Notes under the pieces: model-generated | Databases searched by the model: none | What the model saw: only the letters and a program-made list of their open reading frames with translations | Told to the model about the DNA's origin: nothing | Origin: JBOFLO01 sp051657905 | GTDB taxonomy: Bacteria; Patescibacteriota; Gracilibacteria; UBA1369 | Length of the DNA: 9,391 nt | Assembly: GCA_051657905.1 (NCBI GenBank) | Contig: JBOFLO010000079.1 | Location: 1-9,391, forward strand | Direction: 5' to 3' | Program-made: the position numbers and the translations under genes | Shown here: in pieces, positions 1 to 5,805 of the stretch | Layout: the number at the start of each line of letters is the position of its first letter | Position numbering within the stretch: position 1 is the first letter of the stretch

Positions 1-1
1 G

Positions 2-112
2 GCGAATGCTGGTTCTGAAGCTGTGGCTGCGGTTGGGACGAGAGAACAGGCTATGGATGACATTGCCTGTAGCATAGATAACCCAGAGTCTTGCGAGGCC
101 TGCGGATCTTAA
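2..112 (+). CDS. C-terminal end of probable ribonucleotide reductase large subunit (partial)
   Basis: An open frame enters from the left edge and stops at TAA 110-112, leaving 36 residues. The tail ends in a Cys-rich motif: one Cys, then Asn-Pro-Glu-Ser, then CEAC-Gly-Ser-stop. A mobile C-terminal CxxC after a short acidic linker is characteristic of class I ribonucleotide reductase alpha subunits, where the pair passes electrons from thioredoxin or glutaredoxin to the active site. The upstream part, where the catalytic residues would lie, is outside the window, so the identification rests on the tail alone; the class (NrdA versus another) is inferred. Oddly, the last five codons form the left arm of a long inverted repeat that continues past the stop. 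Confidence 0.5.
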   Translation, partial: ANAGSEAVAAVGTREQAMDDIACSIDNPESCEACGS

Positions 113-224
113 TTTTCCTTTGCAATTCGTTGCTGCGAAACAAAAAAGCCGAGCCGTGTTGTCACACTGTCTCGGCTTTTTTGTTTCTTGCGCCTTGTGT
201 AAAGAAAAATTAAGATCCGCAGGC
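98..224. repeat. Long nested inverted repeat spanning the end of the first gene and its terminator
   Basis: Bases 98-124 are complementary to 198-224: GCCTGCGGATCTTAATTTT on the left, its complement on the right, with one mismatch (117/205) and one G-T pair (122/200) in 27 positions. Inside, 137-153 pairs perfectly with 171-187, and 156-159 with 164-167. The whole 127-nt stretch can fold as one interrupted hairpin. The left arm holds the last codons and TAA of the upstream gene; the right arm is non-coding. It could be a foldback duplication, a 3'-end stabiliser, or an assembly artefact. Confidence 0.8.
137..187 (+). terminator. Intrinsic terminator after the reductase-like gene
   Basis: A perfect 17-bp stem, GAAACAAAAAAGCCGAG with its complement, flanks a 17-nt loop that itself contains GTGT/ACAC. 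The GC core GCCGAG/CTCGGC is followed by TTTTTT on the plus strand and mirrored by AAAAAA on the other side. It can therefore terminate transcription in both directions. Confidence 0.85.
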
Positions 225-286
225 GGCGGGTTTCCGGTTGGACTTTTTTGGTGTGCGGCCAGGAATTATAAACTGTCCTTAGAGTA

Positions 287-315
287 TTGACTGCCTCAGG
301 GATTTGGAGTACAGC
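287..315 (+). promoter_or_regulatory. Possible sigma70 promoter for the UMPH-1-like gene
   Basis: TTGACT (287-292) lies 17 nt before TACAGC (310-315), a good -35 with a weak -10. It would give a leader of about 20 nt to the ATG at 343. The strong upstream terminator makes a new promoter in 225-342 likely; this is the best pair I see there. Confidence 0.35.
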
Positions 316-342
316 GAAGGTCTGTATCTAATAAATTTTAAT

Positions 343-1182
343 ATGAAGGCTTATATTCGAGATGAGATGGAGTTGAGGTTGAAGATTAGGGCGATGGCGA
401 AGGATGGGGCGGGATTGCTGCAGGTGATTACGGATTTTGATCGGACTTTGACGCCGGCGAAAATTAATGGGGAGCATGCGCCGACATCGACGGGGATTTT
501 GGAGACTAGTGGGTTTTTGCCAGAGAGTTATACGAAACGGGCGGCGGAAATATTTGGGATTTATTATCCGAAGGAAATAGATCCGAATTTGAGTAGGGAG
601 GAGAAAATTGTTTTTATGAATGAGTGGATGGATGAGAATGTGGTTAATATGAAGGCTAATGATTTGAAATTTAGTGATTTGGAAAAAGTTATTCAAACCG
701 GGAAAATGATTTTGCGTGAAGGGGTGGAGGACTTTTTAGAAATGGCTTATTTGCGGTCTGTTCCGGTGGTGATTTTTTCGGCGGGGATTGGGGATTTGAT
801 TACAATTACTTTGAGTCATAACAAATTATTTACGCCGAATATTCATATTGTTTCGAATTTTTTTAGTTTTGATAAAAATCAAAGAGTGAGCGGTTTTGTG
901 GGAGAAACTATTAATGCTTTTCAGAAAAATGAAGTAAATATAGAGAAGAAGTTTTTTTATCCGGAAATTAAGGATAGGAAAAATGTTTTATTGATTGGTG
1001 ATGCTTTGAGTGATGCGGGAATGGCTGATGGAATTAAACATGAAAATGTTATTAAAGTAGGGCTTTTGAATGGGGGCAGTGAGGCTAGTAGAGAGGATTA
1101 TTTGGAAAGATTTGATTTGGTGTTGGAGGGGGATGGGAAATTTCATTATATAAATGATTTGTTAGCGCAGTTGATTGCTTAG
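343..1182 (+). CDS. UMPH-1/cN-III-type pyrimidine 5'-nucleotidase (HAD superfamily)
   Basis: A 279-residue HAD phosphatase resembling the UMPH-1 family (eukaryotic cytosolic 5'-nucleotidase III), which dephosphorylates pyrimidine nucleoside monophosphates. Motif I is DFDRTLT (residues 31-37: nucleophile D31, acid/base D33). Motif II is the serine of FSAGIGD (145-151). Motif IV is IGDALSDAGMADG (218-230) with D220 and D224. FSAGIGD, SNF (171-173) and the MADG block match human NT5C3 as I recall it. ATG 343 is preferred to a TTG at 304, which would add 13 unconserved residues; no Shine-Dalgarno is visible. The gene sits between two intrinsic terminators, so it is probably monocistronic. Family assignment is strong; the substrate is inferred. 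The family is mainly described in eukaryotes, which makes a bacterial copy notable. Confidence 0.85.
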   Translation: MKAYIRDEMELRLKIRAMAKDGAGLLQVITDFDRTLTPAKINGEHAPTSTGILETSGFLPESYTKRAAEIFGIYYPKEIDPNLSREEKIVFMNEWMDENVVNMKANDLKFSDLEKVIQTGKMILREGVEDFLEMAYLRSVPVVIFSAGIGDLITITLSHNKLFTPNIHIVSNFFSFDKNQRVSGFVGETINAFQKNEVNIEKKFFYPEIKDRKNVLLIGDALSDAGMADGIKHENVIKVGLLNGGSEASREDYLERFDLVLEGDGKFHYINDLLAQLIA

Positions 1183-1193
1183 TTGAAATAATC

Positions 1194-1218
1194 CCGCTTC
1201 TTATTGAGCGGCTTTTTT
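1194..1218 (+). terminator. Intrinsic terminator after the UMPH-1-like gene
   Basis: CCGCT pairs with AGCGG, extended by a T-G pair around a short loop, and is followed by C and TTTTTT. It starts 12 nt after the TAG stop. Its T-run lies 35 nt before the dipZ ATG, and TATATT (1221-1226) just after it could be the -10 of dipZ. Confidence 0.75.
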
Positions 1219-1252
1219 GCTATATTCAATTAAATCCAATAATTTATTTTCA

Positions 1253-2968
1253 ATGAATTTAGCTTTGCTGTTAACCTCGTTTTTAGCTGGCTTATTAACT
1301 GTGTTGGCGCCCTGTGTTTTGCCCTTGCTGCCGGTGATTGTGGGTGGTTCGCTGACGGGGAAAAATAAATGGAAGCCGGTGATTATTGCTTTTTCTTTGG
1401 CGGCCAGTGTGGTGATTTTTACTTTGTTGCTGAAAGTTTCGACATTATTAATTGATATTCCACAGGAGTTTTGGACGATTTTTTCTGGAGGAATTATTTT
1501 GATTTTTGGTTTGTTTTTGCTGTTTCCGGGCGTTTGGGATTGGATTTCGGTGAAATTGAAATTTTCGCAAAATTCTGAAGAAGCTATGCAGAAAGTTCAA
1601 ACTGGTGGAGATTCCTGGTGGAGTTCTGTGCTGCTAGGGGCGGCTTTGGGGCCGGTTTTTTCCAGCTGTTCACCAACTTATTTTTTGATTTTAGCTACTG
1701 TTTTGCCGGTTAATTTCGGTGAAGGGCTAATTTATTTGTTGGTTTATGCTCTTGGTGTAGCGCTTATTTTGTTGGCGATTTCTTATTTGGGTAGAGCTTT
1801 GACTTCCAAATTGAAATTCGCGGCCAATCCAAGGGGGTGGTTTAAGAGGGGGTTGGGGATTTTATTGATTGTGGTTGGTTTGTTGATTTTGACCGGAGTG
1901 GAGAAATGGGTGGAGGAGAAGATCTTGGAGGCTGGATTTGGAGTTACTCAATTAGAAGAAGATTTATTGAAGACAGTGAATATGCCGGATCAGGCTGTGA
2001 ATGAGGCAATTGATCAATCTGAGAACGTGGCTTTTGAACCCGGGAAAAAGAAGTTAAATCGAAATGATATTTATGCGCGGATTTTGGCGGATTTTGGACC
2101 GGCTCCGGAATTAGTTGGTTTGGAGAATTGGCTTAATAGTGAGCCTTTGAGTTTGGAGAGTTTGAAAGGGAAAGTGGTGCTGATAGATTTTTGGACTTAT
2201 AGCTGCATTAATTGTATTAGAACTTTGCCGTATTTGCAGAGCTGGGAGGAAAAATATGCTGATCAGGGATTGGTGATTATTGGTGTGCATGCGCCGGAAT
2301 TCCAATTTGAGAAGAAAATTGAAAATGTGCGTAAAGCGGTGTTGGAAGAAGGTTTAACTTATCCGATTGTTCAAGATAATAATTTTGAAACTTGGAGAGC
2401 ATATAAAAATCATTATTGGCCGGCTAAATATATAATTGATCAGAATGGGACTTTGCGTTATTTCCATTTTGGGGAAGGGGAATATGAAGAAACTGAGGAA
2501 ATTATTCAGGAATTATTGGGGGAAAAATCGGAGTTGGTGGCCAGTGAAGTGGTCGCAGAGAAGGGAAAATTTGGGGGTGAGGTGACTTATGAAACTTATT
2601 TGGGAACTGATCGTCGTGATAATTTGGTGGAGGGGGATGAATTGGCTAAGGATCAATGGACTTTGCGAGGGAAATTTATTAATGAAGAAGAGAGAATTGT
2701 AAGCGGTTCAGGTCAGGATGTTTTGAAAATGAAATTTTATGGTAACACGGCGAATTTGGTGATGGGAGGGCAGGGGACTGTGGAGGTTTTGATTGATGGG
2801 AAGCCATTGTTGGAGGGGGCAGGTAGTGATGTTGGTGAGGGGTTGTTGGAGGTGGATGGGGAAAGAATGTACCGTTTGACGGATTTTGGTGGAGAATATA
2901 AGGAAAGAACTATTGAATTGCGCTTTCTGGGTGCGGGAATCGAAGCTTATGCTTGGACATTTGGGTAA
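1253..2968 (+). CDS. dipZ: DipZ-type fusion: CcdA/DsbD membrane domain, TlpA-like thioredoxin, C-terminal beta domain
   Basis: A 571-residue membrane protein that should carry reducing power from cytosolic thioredoxin across the membrane to an extracytoplasmic thioredoxin domain. Residues 1-215 form the CcdA/DsbD transporter: about six hydrophobic segments with one Cys in APCVLPLLP (C21) and one in SSCSPTYF (C139), the expected redox pair. Residues 285-425 are a TlpA/AhpC-like thioredoxin with WTYSCINCIR (C318 and C321) and the cis-proline region YWPAKYIID (P390). Residues 440-571 form a beta-rich domain starting at TYETYLGTDRR, as in the C-terminal domain of mycobacterial DipZ (Rv2874, about 695 aa). 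ATG 1253 is chosen over TTG 1217, which falls inside the upstream terminator. Likely roles are repair of envelope thiols or cytochrome maturation; partners are not visible here. Confidence 0.9.
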   Translation: MNLALLLTSFLAGLLTVLAPCVLPLLPVIVGGSLTGKNKWKPVIIAFSLAASVVIFTLLLKVSTLLIDIPQEFWTIFSGGIILIFGLFLLFPGVWDWISVKLKFSQNSEEAMQKVQTGGDSWWSSVLLGAALGPVFSSCSPTYFLILATVLPVNFGEGLIYLLVYALGVALILLAISYLGRALTSKLKFAANPRGWFKRGLGILLIVVGLLILTGVEKWVEEKILEAGFGVTQLEEDLLKTVNMPDQAVNEAIDQSENVAFEPGKKKLNRNDIYARILADFGPAPELVGLENWLNSEPLSLESLKGKVVLIDFWTYSCINCIRTLPYLQSWEEKYADQGLVIIGVHAPEFQFEKKIENVRKAVLEEGLTYPIVQDNNFETWRAYKNHYWPAKYIIDQNGTLRYFHFGEGEYEETEEIIQELLGEKSELVASEVVAEKGKFGGEVTYETYLGTDRRDNLVEGDELAKDQWTLRGKFINEEERIVSGSGQDVLKMKFYGNTANLVMGGQGTVEVLIDGKPLLEGAGSDVGEGLLEVDGERMYRLTDFGGEYKERTIELRFLGAGIEAYAWTFG

Positions 2969-2981
2969 AAAGGGATTTTAT

Positions 2982-3002
2982 GACAAATTGCTGAAATTTG
3001 TC
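2982..3002. repeat. Perfect 8-bp hairpin after dipZ
   Basis: GACAAATT and AATTTGTC flank a 5-nt loop, 13 nt after the dipZ stop and just before the promoter of the RRM gene. No T-run follows, so it is at best a weak terminator. Position also allows an operator role for the promoter at 3011. Confidence 0.5.
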
Positions 3003-3010
3003 GCTCGGTC

Positions 3011-3039
3011 TTGCCAAATAGTATAAATTGGGTTAGAAT
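3011..3039 (+). promoter_or_regulatory. Sigma70-type promoter of the RRM gene
   Basis: TTGCCA (3011-3016), a 17-nt spacer and TAGAAT (3034-3039) make a good promoter. Transcription would begin near 3046, giving a leader of about 120 nt, long for this compact region. Confidence 0.65.
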
Positions 3040-3045
3040 TGCCCC

Positions 3046-3165
3046 GTAAGTACATTTCTATGAAGGTTTTAAGTAGGTAGCCCAAAAGTCTCCTCATACA
3101 AATTTCTAGAAAAAAAGGTCGATCTTACGTTATTATAAAGAAATTTTAAGTAAAAAGTTAAAAAT
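3046..3165 (+). promoter_or_regulatory. Long structured 5' leader of the RRM gene with a 6-codon uORF
   Basis: The inferred leader can be closed by CGTAAG (3045-3050) pairing with CTTACG (3124-3129). It contains the palindrome TTTCTAGAAA (3103-3112) and a tiny reading frame at 3060-3080 encoding MKVLSR followed by TAG. Long leaders are typical of cold-induced RNA-binding protein genes, where folding changes with temperature. That role is inference; no known riboswitch was recognised. The start-codon region itself (3130-3165) is A/T-rich and probably unpaired. Confidence 0.4.
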
Positions 3166-3498
3166 ATGAAGAAATTATATATTGGGAATATTTCCTACAA
3201 CACAACAGAAGAAAGTTTGAAAGAAGCTTTTTCTGCATTCGGTGAAGTTATGTCAGCTCAGGTTATCAAAGATAAATTCTCTGGTAGATCTAAAGGTTTC
3301 GGATTCGTTGAAATGAACGATGACGAAGCTATGGCTGCAATTGACAAAATGAACGACTCTGAATTAGATGGTCGTAAGATCATTGTAAACGAAGCTCGTC
3401 CTCTAGAAGATCGTCCACCACGTCGTGATTTCGGCGGCGGCGGCGACAGAAGAGGTGGAGGTGGTGGTTTCGGTGGTGGAGGCAGCAGAAGATTCTAA
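3166..3498 (+). CDS. Glycine-rich RRM RNA-binding protein
   Basis: A 110-residue single-RRM protein of the bacterial Rbp type, like cyanobacterial cold-inducible glycine-rich RNA-binding proteins. RNP2 is LYIGNI (residues 4-9) and RNP1 is KGFGFVEM (43-50), with the aromatic residues that stack on RNA bases present (Y5, F45, F47). Residues 77-88 are basic and proline-rich. The tail 89-110 is glycine and arginine rich and ends in SRRF, a low-complexity region that usually adds weak RNA binding or self-association. Codon use differs from neighbours, with more C-ending codons (TTC, AAC, GAC), suggesting high expression. It has its own promoter, long leader and a strong terminator, so it is monocistronic. 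Likely role: RNA chaperone, perhaps in cold response. No Shine-Dalgarno precedes the ATG. Confidence 0.9.
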   Translation: MKKLYIGNISYNTTEESLKEAFSAFGEVMSAQVIKDKFSGRSKGFGFVEMNDDEAMAAIDKMNDSELDGRKIIVNEARPLEDRPPRRDFGGGGDRRGGGGGFGGGGSRRF

Positions 3499-3528
3499 TT
3501 TTCTCTACTCAACTATAAGAAATTATAG

Positions 3529-3562
3529 AAAAACCCGTTGCGCTTAGGCCAACGGGTTTTTT
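3529..3562. terminator. Bidirectional intrinsic terminator between convergent genes
   Basis: AAAAACCCGTTG (3529-3540) pairs perfectly with CAACGGGTTTTT (3550-3561) around a 9-nt loop. T-runs follow the stem on both strands (TTTTTT on plus, TTTTT on minus). It serves the RRM gene from the left and the CheD-like gene, whose stop is 21 nt away, from the right. Confidence 0.9.
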
Positions 3563-3582
3563 GTTTGGTGACATTAAGTTGA

Positions 3583-4020
3583 TTATCTCGCGTTACGGAT
3601 TTTGTGTTTAACTTCTCCGGTTTCAGTATCAATGCCAAGAGTGGATTGTTGATTTGCTTGATTGTACTTTATGCTGATTTGTTCTGGTTGATAGCCGACC
3701 TGTTTAAAAGTGGCATCAATAACAGCTTTGCGGTAAATGTCAGTTTCATTACCTGGATCATCTTCAGGGATGGGCGATCCGCCGCCAATATAAATTTTTT
3801 GTTGGGTTTTGTCCGCCAATTCTAACTCGGCTCTTTTCATTAATTCATCCAAACCATAAATAGTGGGGTCGATGAAATGTCCAACCAGGGCGATTTTTTG
3901 CTGGGCTTGATAGATAATAATTCCGATGCATGGGAAAAGAATGGTGGTTCGGATGTGGTCAGGAGCAAAAGCTTTTTTCAGCTCATCAGTGTCTACAAGA
4001 ATTAGTCGCGGTTTTTCCAT
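3583..4020 (-). CDS. CheD-like glutamine deamidase-fold protein
   Basis: A 145-residue protein matching CheD, the chemoreceptor glutamine deamidase. In Thermotoga CheD the catalytic set is T21, C27 and H44; here T25, C31 and H48 have the same spacing (Thr six before Cys, His seventeen after), within TTILFPCIGIIIY and ALVGHF. KIYIGGGSP (95-103) fits the CheD KI-GGA strand. The end, with IKYNQANQQSTLGIDTETG (121-139), fits its Asn- and Thr-Gly-containing C-terminal motif. The usual Gly-Ser before the Cys is Phe-Pro. No chemotaxis gene (cheA, cheC, mcp) is in the window, so the substrate is unknown and may not be a chemoreceptor. It has its own promoter embedded in an inverted repeat and may also be read through from the peptidase gene 56 nt upstream. 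Confidence 0.65.
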   Translation of the reverse strand: MEKPRLILVDTDELKKAFAPDHIRTTILFPCIGIIIYQAQQKIALVGHFIDPTIYGLDELMKRAELELADKTQQKIYIGGGSPIPEDDPGNETDIYRKAVIDATFKQVGYQPEQISIKYNQANQQSTLGIDTETGEVKHKIRNAR

Positions 4021-4050
4021 ATAATCAACTTAAACTAGTGGTTGATTATA
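4020..4050. repeat. Perfect 10-bp inverted repeat over the -10 box and start codon of the CheD-like gene
   Basis: TATAATCAAC (4020-4029) and its complement GTTGATTATA (4041-4050) flank an 11-nt loop. Read on the minus strand, the upstream arm contains the TATAAT -10 box and the other arm runs into the ATG. Possible roles are an operator or an RNA hairpin at the translation start. Confidence 0.7.
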
Positions 4051-4072
4051 AATATTTGAAAAATTATGTAAA
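4045..4072 (-). promoter_or_regulatory. Promoter of the CheD-like gene
   Basis: On the minus strand TTTACA (4072-4067) lies 16 nt before a consensus TATAAT (4050-4045). Transcription would start near 4038, about 18 nt before the ATG. It overlaps the last codon and stop of the peptidase gene. Confidence 0.6.
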
Positions 4073-4076
4073 GGTT

Positions 4077-5384
4077 TTAGTATTTCCCATCAAACCAAGG
4101 TTGGGAGTTGACTATAATGCCGCCGATGAAGTGAGTGAAATGGAGGTGTGGGCCGGTGGCTATGCCGGTTGCGCCGATGGTGGCGATTAAGTCGCCGGTT
4201 TTTACGGTGGAGCCTTCAGTAATTTTTAATTCGTGGAGATGTAAGTACATGGTGTAAACATTTTGGCCGTGGTCGATGACTATGGTGTTGCCGTAGGCTG
4301 GGGTGTAGGCGGATAGGGTGACGATGCCGTTGTTGGCGGCGTAAACTGGGGTGCCTTGTTGATTGGCGTAGTCGATGCCGAAATGGGAGCCGGAGTATTT
4401 GCCATTGATGTAGAGTTTGTCGCCAAAACCTAAGGTGATTTCGCCCTTAGCGGGAATTATAAATGGTCCGGACCATAGTTGAGTGGCGGAGGGTTGGCTT
4501 TTGGCTCCGTCAATCATCGCCCAGGTTTTGTCCTGATAATCGTCGGCGAAGAGATCGGTTTCGGATTCGGCCATTGAGAAAGATTGAGTGGGGAAAATTT
4601 GTTTGGTGACGGTGATGGTGGAATTTTCAGTAGAGGTTTTTCCTGTGCTGTCAGTTAATTTGATTTGTAGATTTTTATTGCCGATTTCAACTAAGCGATG
4701 AATGCCAAGGAAAGCGCGGAAAACTTGACGTTCGGGAAGCGAGACGAGATTTTCGATTTGGCCGGCACGTTGAACAATCAGATTCGCTTCGTGGAAGTTG
4801 ATGGCGCGGTCGGGGAGCATTTTTCCGTCGGGGTATCCTTTAAAAACTCCTGCTTTAACGGCCTCATAAACTTGGTCGCGCAGGCTATGGGTTAGCGGAA
4901 GGTCGGGGAAAAATTGAATGTCTTGAATAATTTCAGGCGGATTGAAAGTGTTCATGATAATTTTGGAAGCTTGCGCGCGAGTCACGGAATCGTATGGGTG
5001 AAAGAGGCCATCTTCGTATCCGTCGATAATATTATTTTGATAGGCGGATTGAATGGCGGGGAAAAATGGGTTGGTGTTGCTGACATCGGGGAAGGAGGAT
5101 TCTGTGGAAAGGTTTGATGGCTGCGTTGTTTGATTGAGGTAAATTAATTGCATGAATTCTGCGCGGCTGATGGGAGCGGCGGGATCAGGGAGTTTGGTGG
5201 TTTGGTAAAAATCAAAATTTTTGCCGTCAAAGGTTCCTTGGGCGGAGCTGAATTCAAATTTGGGAATAATTAATTCGACGGTTTCACCCTGGGGGATTTG
5301 CTGATCGGGTAAAAGAGCGGCTTGAGCGGAAAATGGAAGTAAAATTGAAATTGTGAGGAGAAGTTTTGGAAAAATATTTTTCAT
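4077..5384 (-). CDS. Secreted SLH-domain M23 family metallopeptidase
   Basis: A 435-residue exported cell-wall hydrolase. Residues 1-22 are a signal peptide: Lys-containing N-end, hydrophobic core, and an AQA-A cleavage site. About 70-205 hold three S-layer homology repeats with hallmark segments ISRAEF, SVTRAQASKI, IIDGYEDGLFHP and VFKGYPDGKMLP, which normally anchor a protein to cell-wall polymer. A linker follows (about 206-315). The C-terminal M23 domain (about 316-435) has HFGID (Zn ligands H334, D338), YLHLH (H382) and GPHLHF (H413 and H415), the full set for a zinc endopeptidase of the lysostaphin type that cuts peptidoglycan cross-bridges. It likely trims the wall at the S-layer. No Shine-Dalgarno is visible. 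A weak promoter, TTGAAT (5438-5433) with TATCCT (5415-5410), lies upstream. Confidence 0.9.
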   Translation of the reverse strand: MKNIFPKLLLTISILLPFSAQAALLPDQQIPQGETVELIIPKFEFSSAQGTFDGKNFDFYQTTKLPDPAAPISRAEFMQLIYLNQTTQPSNLSTESSFPDVSNTNPFFPAIQSAYQNNIIDGYEDGLFHPYDSVTRAQASKIIMNTFNPPEIIQDIQFFPDLPLTHSLRDQVYEAVKAGVFKGYPDGKMLPDRAINFHEANLIVQRAGQIENLVSLPERQVFRAFLGIHRLVEIGNKNLQIKLTDSTGKTSTENSTITVTKQIFPTQSFSMAESETDLFADDYQDKTWAMIDGAKSQPSATQLWSGPFIIPAKGEITLGFGDKLYINGKYSGSHFGIDYANQQGTPVYAANNGIVTLSAYTPAYGNTIVIDHGQNVYTMYLHLHELKITEGSTVKTGDLIATIGATGIATGPHLHFTHFIGGIIVNSQPWFDGKY

Positions 5385-5409
5385 GTTTAATTTAACAATT
5401 TACTATTTT

Positions 5410-5438
5410 AGGATAATGGGAATTGGCTAATGATTCAA
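5410..5438 (-). promoter_or_regulatory. Possible promoter of the SLH-M23 gene
   Basis: Read on the minus strand, TTGAAT (5438-5433) is followed after 17 nt by TATCCT (5415-5410). The match is moderate. It lies between the terminator-like hairpin 5457-5511 and the gene, which is where a new promoter would be needed. Confidence 0.35.
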
Positions 5439-5456
5439 GAAAGCGATTTGGACATC

Positions 5457-5511
5457 AAAACACCCATTTTGCACCTAGCTTTTCTAGAGCCGAGCACAAA
5501 GTGGGAGTTTT
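5457..5511. terminator. Imperfect bidirectional terminator-like hairpin
   Basis: AAAACACCCATTTTG (5457-5471) pairs with CAAAGTGGGAGTTTT (5497-5511) with one mismatch and one G-T pair. A smaller CTAG/CTAG element sits in the 25-nt loop. T-runs occur at the far side of both arms. It lies downstream of the minus-strand small ORF and upstream of the peptidase gene, so it would separate their transcripts. Confidence 0.55.
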
Positions 5512-5529
5512 AATTAACTGGGGAGCGGA

Positions 5530-5640
5530 CTATACAGTCTTTTCTTCAGTTGTTGCTTCTGTCTTGCCAGCATCGTCAGTTGCCTTTTTTTCTTCGGCAG
5601 CCTTTTTTGCAGCATCGTCAGCGGGAGTAGTATCGTTCAT
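5530..5640 (-). CDS. Small highly charged 36-residue protein (unrecognised)
   Basis: An ATG at 5640 on the minus strand opens 36 codons to TAG at 5530. The product is almost only Ala, Lys, Glu, Asp and Thr, starting MNDTTPADDAAKKAAEEK and ending EEKTV. It has no hydrophobic core and should be an extended helix or disordered. Codon use is C-rich (GAC, GCC, ACC-type wobble, AAG), like the RRM gene and unlike the G/T-biased neighbours, which favours a real, well-expressed gene. A terminator-like hairpin follows it. No Shine-Dalgarno or clear promoter is seen, and I know no family. Low complexity means chance cannot be excluded. The opposite strand also has an 80-codon frame, rich in Ser, Ala, Val and Phe, which I judge to be its shadow. 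Confidence 0.5.
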   Translation of the reverse strand: MNDTTPADDAAKKAAEEKKATDDAGKTEATTEEKTV

Positions 5641-5699
5641 GGGAATATTGTTAAGTAATAATTGATTACAGTCTACGGGTTATAAATTTTAATAGATAT

Positions 5700-5728
5700 G
5701 GGTGGAGGGGAAAGCGGGTAGACGTGGG
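5700..5728 (+). other. G-quadruplex-type motif in the divergent intergenic region
   Basis: Four runs of at least three G (5700-5702, 5707-5710, 5716-5718, 5726-5728) are separated by loops of 4, 5 and 7 nt, matching the canonical G3+N1-7 pattern. It lies between the minus-strand small ORF and the plus-strand HAD gene, about 50 nt upstream of the latter's -10 box. Many genes here have G-rich coding strands, so this could be compositional. Confidence 0.45.
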
Positions 5729-5774
5729 AAGGCAGTGATAGAATCAGATTGTGGTTTTGTGGTCGTTCTTGGGT

Positions 5775-5780
5775 TATAAT
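5775..5780 (+). promoter_or_regulatory. -10 box of the HAD-like gene
   Basis: A consensus TATAAT stands 25 nt before the ATG at 5806. The -35 is poor: TTGTGG at 5749-5754 is 20 nt away. Transcription would start near 5787, giving a very short leader. Confidence 0.4.
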
Positions 5781-5805
5781 AATTTCTATTTTTTAAAAAC
5801 AAACA

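Noticed and set aside
3930..4190. Plus-strand frame across the CheD-like/peptidase junction
   Set aside because: It is antisense to two well-supported genes and to a promoter, and resembles no protein family.
5423..5665. 80-codon plus-strand frame opposite the small charged protein
   Set aside because: Its Ser/Ala/Val/Phe-rich sequence is the reverse reading of the Ala/Lys/Glu codons, and it runs through the terminator-like hairpin.
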